From Flavobacterium gillisiae (lineage in GTDB: Bacteria; Bacteroidota; Bacteroidia; Flavobacteriales; Flavobacteriaceae), in NCBI RefSeq assembly GCF_900107635.1, contig NZ_FNRD01000007.1, forward strand, positions 1-64,000: a DNA stretch of 64,000 nt, given 5' to 3'. Of this stretch, positions 57,115 to 64,000 are shown piece after piece. The stretch's first letter is position 1; every line of letters starts with the position of its first letter. The translations under genes were made by a program, and so were the position numbers. The notes below the pieces were generated by a model. It ran no database searches, was not told the origin of the DNA, and saw only the letters and a program-made list of their open reading frames with translations.

Positions 57115-57804
57115 TTATTTAAAGGTGTATTTGAAAATCCATCCTATTATTTTTATTCCTGCCATAACGCTTCCTTTTACAGTTCCTGATACCTTTGAAA
57201 CTCCTATTCTATTTTTATAGCGAACTGGAATTTCTACGTAAGTCATTTTTTGTTTTAGAACTTTAAGTTGCATTTCGACTGTCCATCCATAGGTTTTATC
57301 TTCCATATTTAAAGCAACTAACTTTTCATATTTTATGGCTCTAAAAGGACCTAAGTCTGTAAATGTAGCATTAAAAAAGCTTTTCATTAAAGTTGTTGCC
57401 AGCCAATTTCCAAAAACTTGCTGTGGCGTCATCGAATGTTTTTCCCTTAAACGGGACACTCTGGCACCAATAACAAAATCAATATTATCATCCAGTATCG
57501 GAGCGATAAGTTGAGTCAAGTCCTGAGGATAATCAGAATAGTCTCCATCTAGAAAAACGACAATATCTGGCTTTGTTTCTAGCTGCGCAATGTATTCCAA
57601 GCCTTTCAGACAAGCATAACCATAGCCTTTTCTGTTTTCAGAAAGGACAGTTGCACCCGCATCCTTAGCTACTTGAATCGTATTGTCTGTAGAATTATTG
57701 CTGATAACAATAACTTCCGAAACGCTGGAAGGAATATCTTTAATGACATGCCCGATGGCTTTTTCTTCGTTGTAAGCAGGAATAATTACTTTTATTTTAC
57801 TCAT
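57115..57804 (-). CDS. DPM1-like GT2 polyprenyl-phosphate glycosyltransferase
   Basis: The 229-residue protein has IKVIIPAYNEEKAIGHVI, VVFLDGDYSDYP and FNATFTDLGPFRAI, as in dolichol/polyprenyl-phosphate mannose or glucose synthases. There is no membrane-domain extension, so it would work at the inner face of the membrane. It supplies a lipid-linked sugar, which fits the GT87-type enzyme encoded in the same operon. Its start codon shares one base with the stop of the MORN-like gene. Confidence 0.88.
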   Translation of the reverse strand: MSKIKVIIPAYNEEKAIGHVIKDIPSSVSEVIVISNNSTDNTIQVAKDAGATVLSENRKGYGYACLKGLEYIAQLETKPDIVVFLDGDYSDYPQDLTQLIAPILDDNIDFVIGARVSRLREKHSMTPQQVFGNWLATTLMKSFFNATFTDLGPFRAIKYEKLVALNMEDKTYGWTVEMQLKVLKQKMTYVEIPVRYKNRIGVSKVSGTVKGSVMAGIKIIGWIFKYTFK

Positions 57805-58202
57805 TAGAAGCTTATTTTATTGTCTTTTTTGAATTCACTTATCGAATTCCATTCTTTAATTTTGTTACCCATAGAATATTTTTCAGCTTTAACGAGTTTG
57901 TTTTTTTTGTAAAATAATGAATAACCATTTAATTGATCGTTTTTAAATTCACTTTTTTTATTGATTTCCTCATTTGATTTGTAAAAAATCCACCACTTGC
58001 ATTTTTTATTAGCGGTATAGTGACCTTCTTCTTTCTTATTTCCATTTTCGAAATAATAAAACCAGTAATCTACTTTTTGATTTTGGTTTAACCAACCCTC
58101 TGATTGTAATTGTCCGTTTTTAAAGTAGCTTTTTTGATAGTTTCTTTGAGCAGAAGCTTGAAAAAAAGTAAATATAATCAATAGGTAAATTACGCTCTTC
58201 AT
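57804..58202 (-). CDS. Exported MORN/YwqK-like repeat protein
   Basis: The 132-residue protein has a signal peptide ending QASAQ. MORN-variant repeats follow (KSYFKNGQLQSEGWLNQNQKV, then YFENGNKKEEGHYTANKKCKWWIFY and SEFKNDQLNGYSLFYK). Such repeats are known from the YwqK-type family. The role is unknown, but it is bound in the operon: start 1 base after the 4Fe-4S gene stop, and stop sharing a base with the next gene. Confidence 0.7.
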   Translation of the reverse strand: MKSVIYLLIIFTFFQASAQRNYQKSYFKNGQLQSEGWLNQNQKVDYWFYYFENGNKKEEGHYTANKKCKWWIFYKSNEEINKKSEFKNDQLNGYSLFYKKNKLVKAEKYSMGNKIKEWNSISEFKKDNKISF

Positions 58203-58203
58203 G

Positions 58204-59796
58204 TTATTTTTGGTTAATTAAATCCATTAAATCAACATCGTTTCCTAATAAAATTTCGTTCGAATTGATGCGGCCAGCCGGAGTATCATTTTCTAATTTA
58301 AGTACTCCTCTAGGACATACTGCGGCACATATACCACAACCCACACAGGAAGAACGTACAATGTTTTCTCCTTTTTGAGCATAACTACGTACGTCGATTC
58401 CCATTTCGCAATAAGTAGAACAATTACCGCAAGAAATACATTGACCACCATTAGTAGTAATTCTGAATTTTGAAAACAATCTTTGTTGTAACCCTAAGAT
58501 TGCGGCCATAGGACAACCAAAACGACACCATACACGATTTCCCATGATAGGATAGAAGCCCACGCCCACAACGCCACTAAAAGCGGCACCGATAGCAAAA
58601 CCATACCATTCTCTTAACGAGTTACTATCAATAAAAAGAATATTTTGATTCCCTGAAAAATAATTAATAAACAAAGAGATGATAATAATCGCCACTAAGG
58701 AAAGCATAGTATAAACAGCATCGGTATCTAATTCTTTACGTTTAAATATATATAAGGTTCCTGTGAAAACGATAAGGAAAGCTACTATACCCCAAATAAA
58801 TTGCTCTCTGGTTATAAAGCTTATTTCAGGATTATTAGATAGGAAAGTAAAGATAACAGCGATGGTCATTACAAATGAAAATACTAATACCGAGTGGATC
58901 ATCCAACGTTCAATTTTCCACGCTGTTTCGGTTTTGTTGGATAAGTGTCTAAAGCTGTCTCCGGCAGTTTCAGCCAGACCACCACAACCACAAACCCAAG
59001 AGCAATACCAACGTTTTCCATAAAAATAAGTTAGAATAGGGGAGATAATAAATATCATCGCTATTCCAAAAAACAACATGAACATTCCTAAATTCCCTCC
59101 TTCAAACATGTTCTTTAAATGCCACTCGTTAAAGAAATAATAATTTAGCGGCCACATATTCTTCAAATCCTTTGCAAAATAGGCTTTCTCAGGATTCAAT
59201 TTTTCGAGTATTTCAGGGATTAAAAAAGCAAATCCCAACTGAAAAAACATCACTGAAAGCGTACGTACTAACTGGTATTTATTATGACGGTATTTTAAAA
59301 TAAACTTATAACCAAGGCCCAGAATAGCAATGGTGTATAATGTTCCATATACAAACCATTGGCTAGCCGCTTTTCCATTTAAAATATAACTTAAAGGATC
59401 AAAAAAGCCAACAATTCCAGTGCTTTTACCACCGTCTCCATTTAGTCCCAAGTATTGTGGAAACCAGTATAAAACAATATAAAAGGAAGTCAGTATAATA
59501 CCCGTCATCCAAGCCCAAGTCCCTTTATTAGTAAAATCCTTATGCCACACGCCGTTGTTTTTTATTCCTTCAGGCTGGTTTAAATAGGTTCTATTAGCAT
59601 AGACTACAATTCCAGTGAAAATGGAGACGATAGATCCTGCTAGCCAAATCCCTTTGTTAGGGAAGGAGACATTTAATAAGGCTAGTGTCATAATAAACAG
59701 ACCTAGTAAACCAAGTGTAATGCCTAGTTTCTGGATTCCATCCATCTGCATGTTTTCATGAGAGGCGATCGATATGTTTTTAACTGATTTACTCAT
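58204..59796 (-). CDS. NosR/NapH-like membrane polyferredoxin
   Basis: The 530-residue protein has about eight membrane helices and two cysteine clusters on membrane loops, as in NosR/NapH/CcoG-type proteins (CSWVCGCGGLAE and CRFGCPMAAIL). It ends with two ferredoxin-type [4Fe-4S] motifs: CISCGNCSTYCEMG and CVGCGICAAVCPRG. It probably passes electrons across or along the inner membrane. The FAD oxidoreductase gene lies 1 base upstream, so they likely form one electron-transfer unit. Redox partner unknown. Confidence 0.88.
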   Translation of the reverse strand: MSKSVKNISIASHENMQMDGIQKLGITLGLLGLFIMTLALLNVSFPNKGIWLAGSIVSIFTGIVVYANRTYLNQPEGIKNNGVWHKDFTNKGTWAWMTGIILTSFYIVLYWFPQYLGLNGDGGKSTGIVGFFDPLSYILNGKAASQWFVYGTLYTIAILGLGYKFILKYRHNKYQLVRTLSVMFFQLGFAFLIPEILEKLNPEKAYFAKDLKNMWPLNYYFFNEWHLKNMFEGGNLGMFMLFFGIAMIFIISPILTYFYGKRWYCSWVCGCGGLAETAGDSFRHLSNKTETAWKIERWMIHSVLVFSFVMTIAVIFTFLSNNPEISFITREQFIWGIVAFLIVFTGTLYIFKRKELDTDAVYTMLSLVAIIIISLFINYFSGNQNILFIDSNSLREWYGFAIGAAFSGVVGVGFYPIMGNRVWCRFGCPMAAILGLQQRLFSKFRITTNGGQCISCGNCSTYCEMGIDVRSYAQKGENIVRSSCVGCGICAAVCPRGVLKLENDTPAGRINSNEILLGNDVDLMDLINQK

Positions 59797-59797
59797 G

Positions 59798-61093
59798 TTA
59801 TGTTGTTTTTACACCAACGAATTGGCTAATAAATTGCTTTTGAATTTCTTGATTATGCGATGTATATAATTCGGGATCAAAATTAGCTTCAGCTAGATGA
59901 TGAATAACATAATCGACTTTTTCTTTTTTAGTTAAAACGGTATCAAAGAACTCATGGCGCATGCGTATCCCGAAAGTATTTATGCCTAAAAAAGTGCGGT
60001 CCTTTTTATCAAATGAGATTCGGATTGCTTTTTTGCCCGACTTATGTTCCCAGTAAAACTGTTCCTCATCGGCTTTGGCTGTAGCCCAAACCCATCCGTA
60101 GGTTTGATATTCAATGTCTAAAAACTTGGCCGAATTGAACCAATGTCCGGGTTTGTATGCGGTAGGCATTCCAGTTAATGTTTGTGCTAATACTTCTCCC
60201 ATCATACGACCAGTATACCAAACAGCTTCTATTGGTCTTCGTAAATCAATGGCTTCATGCTGTTCAGCACAGTCTCCAATGGCATAAATATCCTTAATAT
60301 TGGTTTCTAAGTAACGGTTCACCTTGATTCCTTTTCCTAGTTCTATTCCGGAGTCTTTTAAGAAATCAATATTTGGAGAAACACCAGCAGTCAAGCCAAC
60401 GATTTCACATTCAATAGTCTCTCCTTTATCGGTAACGACTGCTCTGGCATGACCTTTTTCATCTGAAAGTATTTCAACCAAATTAGTGTCTAATCGCAGA
60501 TCGATATGGTGTTCTTGTATGTGGCGATTGATCATTTGGCTTTCGCCGAAAGGCAAAACACCACTCCAGAAGCTTTGTTCACGAACCAGAAAAGTAACTG
60601 GGATATTACGAGAACGAAGCATTTCGGCGAGTTCGATACCAATTAAACCACCACCTACTATTACAGCACGCTTTGTTTTAGGCGCCCAATTCTCTAAAGC
60701 TTCTAAATCCTGTTTGTGATAAAGTCCGGTAACACCTTCTAAGTCTTGCCCAGGCCATCCGTATTTATTAGGTTTTGATCCTGTCGCGAGCACTAATTTG
60801 TCATAGGCTATCTTTTCATTGTTTGATAAGATAATTTCTTTTGAAGTAGGAATTACTGCTGTAACCAATCCTTGAACCAGATCAATCTTGTTTTTTTTCC
60901 AAAAGTCATTTTCATAGGGCTGCATGTGCTCAAACTTCATATGTCCCATGAACACGTACATCAAAGCGGTACGAGAAAAGAAAAATTCATTTTCAGAAGA
61001 GACAATAGTAATTTTTGAATCTGATTTTTTTCGAATGTGACGCGCTAGAGTAACTCCCGCAATTCCGTTACCTATGATGACAATATGTTCCAT
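59798..61093 (-). CDS. FAD-dependent NAD(P)H oxidoreductase
   Basis: The 431-residue protein has an N-terminal FAD fingerprint (HIVIIGNGIAGVTLAR), an NAD-binding site (RAVIVGGGLIGIELAEML) and the late FAD motif IKDIYAIGDCAEQH. The fold is that of pyridine nucleotide-disulfide oxidoreductases, but no redox disulfide CxxxxC is present. It likely reduces the 4Fe-4S protein encoded next. It is the first gene of the six-gene operon (61093-54295). Confidence 0.88.
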   Translation of the reverse strand: MEHIVIIGNGIAGVTLARHIRKKSDSKITIVSSENEFFFSRTALMYVFMGHMKFEHMQPYENDFWKKNKIDLVQGLVTAVIPTSKEIILSNNEKIAYDKLVLATGSKPNKYGWPGQDLEGVTGLYHKQDLEALENWAPKTKRAVIVGGGLIGIELAEMLRSRNIPVTFLVREQSFWSGVLPFGESQMINRHIQEHHIDLRLDTNLVEILSDEKGHARAVVTDKGETIECEIVGLTAGVSPNIDFLKDSGIELGKGIKVNRYLETNIKDIYAIGDCAEQHEAIDLRRPIEAVWYTGRMMGEVLAQTLTGMPTAYKPGHWFNSAKFLDIEYQTYGWVWATAKADEEQFYWEHKSGKKAIRISFDKKDRTFLGINTFGIRMRHEFFDTVLTKKEKVDYVIHHLAEANFDPELYTSHNQEIQKQFISQFVGVKTT

Positions 61094-61175
61094 ATAAAAT
61101 GAATTTGTTCGTTATGTTTTCAATAAAAAAAGACGACATTGACCTTTAAAGTTAGACATTTAAAATCAAAAGACT

Positions 61176-61931
61176 CTATTTTGTTTTAAAGTCAGCTCCA
61201 GGTGTAAAATAGTCAGTATCTGCTTTAACAAATTTTATGTCAGTTAGCGTTGCATGTCCTATTTCCTCAGTAAGTCCTTTTCCATCTTCCCATCCCCAGA
61301 AAACCCATTTTGTAGCGATAGGAATACCATCAACTGTTTTGTATTCTAAATATTGAATTGCATGTGGATTCTTTTCGGCTGCTTCTTTACCTCCATTTAT
61401 ACTAACAATGTAAGCTGCTTTTTCAAGTAAATTTGTTTTTTTATCAGCATAAACTACGTACCAATCATCTGGTGCTTCGCCTGTTCCTGATTTAAAAGTT
61501 AACTTTTCAGTTAGGTAATTTTCATTATCTTTTTCTTTATTATCATACGCATTCCATACCGTTCCTGGATCGGATAATTTATAAGGGAAGAGGAAAAAAT
61601 ATTCCCAGGTGAAAGCATCAAATCGAACAGACTCCTCACTTGGAATTGTAGAAGAATAGAATACTTTATCTTTATTAAAAATAATTTTAGCCCCATTTTT
61701 ATATTCAATAACTCCTTTTGTTGAGTTGGTAAGAATCGTAATTTTGGCATCTATTCTTTCTTTACCACCAAATTCTAATTTTAGATCAAACTGCACTGCT
61801 TCTTTAGCTAAAAATTCTTGTTTATGGTGTGCTTTTTCAACTTTATCCGTAAATTTTAAGTTTTCTTCATTCGATTTACATCCTACCGTTGTAAGAATGA
61901 TTGCTGTTAAAGCAAGGGCAATTTTTTTCAT
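61176..61931 (-). CDS. Conserved lipoprotein (DUF6503-like)
   Basis: The 251-residue protein has a lipoprotein signal (AIILTTVGCKSN). The mature part reads as a beta-rich domain (AKITILTNSTKGVIEYKNGAKI, then WYVVYADKKTNLLEKAAYIV). It resembles Bacteroidota DUF6503-type proteins in length and organisation; function unknown. It lies 82 bases upstream of the FAD oxidoreductase gene and on the same strand, so it may be cotranscribed. Confidence 0.6.
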   Translation of the reverse strand: MKKIALALTAIILTTVGCKSNEENLKFTDKVEKAHHKQEFLAKEAVQFDLKLEFGGKERIDAKITILTNSTKGVIEYKNGAKIIFNKDKVFYSSTIPSEESVRFDAFTWEYFFLFPYKLSDPGTVWNAYDNKEKDNENYLTEKLTFKSGTGEAPDDWYVVYADKKTNLLEKAAYIVSINGGKEAAEKNPHAIQYLEYKTVDGIPIATKWVFWGWEDGKGLTEEIGHATLTDIKFVKADTDYFTPGADFKTK

Positions 61932-62170
61932 TATGAATTGTTTAATTATTGTATTTATTGTTTGTTATGATTAGGCTATCCACTTTAGTCTCACGAGACA
62001 TTATCCGTTATTAGATGTTTTGCTTCCATGTATCTTTATAAATGGTAACTACTCATAATAACTCTCTATTGATTTAAATATTTGTCCTAAGCCCTTGAGG
62101 AAATAGGGTTGTATTGTGCGAACGATCGTGAAAGTATTAAAACTGGTTGCGCTTAATTGATTTGATTATT

Positions 62171-63076
62171 TTAAAATATAGCTCTTAATCCTAAATTAAA
62201 TGATTGCCCTAAACCGCTGTCGTTGCCTCTAATAAATTTGCTGTACAATGTCTCAACATTTAAGCTTTTTGATAGTTGATATTTTGCACCTAAACCTAAA
62301 GCAGTATAATTTTGTGAAAATTTATTGTCAATTTCGATAAGCTGAGCATGTTGTGCAAAAACTAAAGTTGTAAATTTTGAACTTGGAAAATAACTAAGAA
62401 ATATACCTGGTGCTAACTCCACGCTAGAATTGGCATAACCGCCATTTGGGTTAATCGTTCCATCTGAGTTTTTATTTTTTTCGCCAAAAAATAATCGAGT
62501 TCCTAATTCTGAAAACAATTGAAATTTGGAACCAGGAAAACTATAATCATAAAAAAAACGATTTTGCCAGATATAGCTATTGTTTGCTAAATATCCATTT
62601 TGATCACTTTCTTTGCTAAATAACGGAATAAATATAGAACTTTGCATAGAAAAATTGGGTAATGAACTAAAAGGTGCAATCTTAACTGAAGGTGCAATAT
62701 GTGATAGTCCTGTTCTTGATTTCCCAATTTCGTTATTAAACGATAAAGGACTTGTAGCACTTTGATTCCCGAATGTATTAGAGCGATATTCTATAATAAA
62801 TCCAGCATTAAATTTTTTACTCTCTGAAACACCAGTAAAAACCTCTAATGAGGTGGTGAAAAAGTTGGAGCGAGGCACGTCTATCGTAGTACCGTTTACG
62901 TCAGCTTTAGTTTGTGTGTAGAGGTTGTTGAACCATTTAACATCCCACTTTCCATTTTCTAAAAGTTTTGAAGGTGTATAGTTTTGAATATTAGAGGTCT
63001 CGTTTTGTTCTTCACCTTGTGCATGGGTTACTGTAAAAGCAAGAATGAATAATAAGTAAAATAGAGGTTTTAACAT
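62171..63076 (-). CDS. Outer-membrane beta-barrel protein
   Basis: The 301-residue protein has a signal peptide ending TVTHAQ. The mature part is a series of amphipathic strands (KFNAGFIIEYRSNTFG, FQLFSELGTRLFFGEKN, FNLGLRAIF), ending in a phenylalanine as outer-membrane barrels do. Family and substrate are not recognised. It is not part of the tightly packed operon, as it lies 239 bases from the lipoprotein gene. Confidence 0.65.
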   Translation of the reverse strand: MLKPLFYLLFILAFTVTHAQGEEQNETSNIQNYTPSKLLENGKWDVKWFNNLYTQTKADVNGTTIDVPRSNFFTTSLEVFTGVSESKKFNAGFIIEYRSNTFGNQSATSPLSFNNEIGKSRTGLSHIAPSVKIAPFSSLPNFSMQSSIFIPLFSKESDQNGYLANNSYIWQNRFFYDYSFPGSKFQLFSELGTRLFFGEKNKNSDGTINPNGGYANSSVELAPGIFLSYFPSSKFTTLVFAQHAQLIEIDNKFSQNYTALGLGAKYQLSKSLNVETLYSKFIRGNDSGLGQSFNLGLRAIF

Positions 63077-63187
63077 TTTTTAAATTTATTAATGAGACGG
63101 ACGGTTTCAGTATTCCTGACAAATATTTTTAATTTTTTTTAAAAAGTTTAATGCTACATTAGCATTCAAAATATTTATAGATACAAT

Positions 63188-64000
63188 ATGAGGTTTATTA
63201 TTCTTTTTATACTTTTTTCGGTTACAATTTTTTCGCAAGAAAAAAAGGTGTCCGAAATCGTAATTAGTAATACTAAAAAAATGAATTCCGACTTTATTTT
63301 GAAAATTATCGAAACGAAAGTAGGAAGTTCTCTTGATAGCTTGAAGGTAGAACGAGATATTGTTATCCTAACTCGATTAAATGGTGTTTCAAAAGTTGAA
63401 TATCAAATTGATCTTTTGACCAATTCAGATTACAAACTAACTCTAAATTTTACAGAAAGTTATACAATTATACCGTTGTTAAATATTTGGACGACAGATG
63501 GATTTGGCTCCTATAGACTTGGGTTGTATGAGTATAATTTTCTTGGGAGAAATACGGTCTTAGGAGGATATTATCAGTATAACGAATTCAACTCTTATGG
63601 GATAAATTTTTCTTCACCTAGTTTATTTTCTGCCAATGTTGGAGCGGAAGCCAATTTTCAAAAATGGAATAGTAAAGAGCCTATTTATTTAAACAACAAC
63701 AAAGCAAATTATCAGTATACTAATACTTCGCTTGAGATTTTAGGAATATATAAGTTTGATTTTCAAAATCTTATAAAGTTTGGAACTACTTTTTTTAATG
63801 AAAAATATAATTATATTGATGGAGCAACTGCTACAGATATTCCTCAGAATTTAGATGTAAACAAGCAATTGTATAAATTGCAATATACTTTTGATAATTT
63901 GAAATATGATTATTTCAAAATCGATGGACTCAAAAGCAATTTATATCTTCAATATGTAGTTTCCCAAAACAATTTTCAAGATAAATTTGTAATTGGCTGG
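63188..64000 (+). CDS. Partial Omp85-like outer-membrane protein, cut by window end
   Basis: It starts at 63188 with a signal peptide (FILFSVTIFSQ) and runs open for 271 codons to the window end with no stop. A POTRA-like stretch (VSEIVISNTKKMNSDFILKI, then LTRLNGVSKVEYQI) is followed by barrel-like repeats (FLGRNTVLGGYYQYNEF, then NVGAEANFQKWNS). This layout fits an Omp85/surface-antigen family member that assembles or inserts outer-membrane proteins, or a patatin-like fusion partner. Only the first part is present. It is divergent from the 62171-63076 barrel gene. Confidence 0.7.
   Translation, partial: MRFIILFILFSVTIFSQEKKVSEIVISNTKKMNSDFILKIIETKVGSSLDSLKVERDIVILTRLNGVSKVEYQIDLLTNSDYKLTLNFTESYTIIPLLNIWTTDGFGSYRLGLYEYNFLGRNTVLGGYYQYNEFNSYGINFSSPSLFSANVGAEANFQKWNSKEPIYLNNNKANYQYTNTSLEILGIYKFDFQNLIKFGTTFFNEKYNYIDGATATDIPQNLDVNKQLYKLQYTFDNLKYDYFKIDGLKSNLYLQYVVSQNNFQDKFVIGW

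Overview
The window looks like a Bacteroidota chromosome, most likely Flavobacterium or a close relative. The DNA is AT-rich. There is a type IX secretion C-terminal sorting domain, a TonB-dependent receptor with a carboxypeptidase-like N-terminal domain, several Bacteroidota-type TAnnTTTG promoter boxes and many secreted lipoproteins. The genus is inferred from overall character; no rRNA or tRNA gene is present to confirm it.

Region by region. (1) 1-3.5 kb: a large membrane-anchored YobI-like P-loop ATPase gene whose 3' end runs into what looks like the terminal repeats of an IS21-type element; its 5' side is followed by dispersed repeats. (2) 3.5-6 kb: an exported M28 peptidase and a hotdog thioesterase. 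(3) 6-31 kb: a nitrate assimilation gene set on the minus strand. It comprises a rubredoxin-fused NIR/SIR-like protein, a nitrate reductase fused to its own FAD/BFD reductase, an outer-membrane porin, the NarK transporter, a NarL-type regulator, a NarX-type sensor kinase, DUF4202, NirD and NirB. The set is interrupted by an Xre/RES toxin-antitoxin pair (12.1-13.1 kb) and by a 15-22.5 kb block of secreted hypothetical genes, all in one orientation, separated by hairpin-forming elements that resemble gene-cassette boundaries. (4) 31-35.3 kb: an alpha/beta hydrolase, a CorA-type channel, a GreA-like factor and a second porin with a possible leader peptide. (5) 35.6-42.8 kb, plus strand: a DUF2064 protein, a TonB receptor, a sugar-kinase-like phosphotransferase, an exported nucleoside hydrolase, and exported MsrA and MsrB. 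(6) 42.8-54 kb: a HAD dehalogenase, a GH113-like protein, a DUF2652 protein, a PocR/multi-PAS hybrid kinase, a LysE-type exporter, an ECF sigma factor with a small zinc-finger partner, a patatin and a lipoprotein. (7) 54.3-61.1 kb: a tightly packed six-gene operon joining an FAD oxidoreductase and a NosR/NapH-like polyferredoxin to a MORN-like protein and three glycosyltransferases. (8) 61-64 kb: a lipoprotein, an outer-membrane barrel and the start of an Omp85-like protein cut by the window end.

How the nitrate genes fit together: outer-membrane entry (porin 13446-14705), inner-membrane uptake (NarK), reduction to nitrite (fused nitrate reductase), reduction to ammonium (NirBD), and sensing (two-component pair). 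The most interesting signal is a set of TACGTA / TAAGTA half-sites, often phased at 10 bp. They lie upstream of the nitrate reductase, the porin, narK, the response-regulator gene and nirB, and they probably mark the regulator's binding sites. narK also has a perfect 15-bp inverted repeat running into its start codon.
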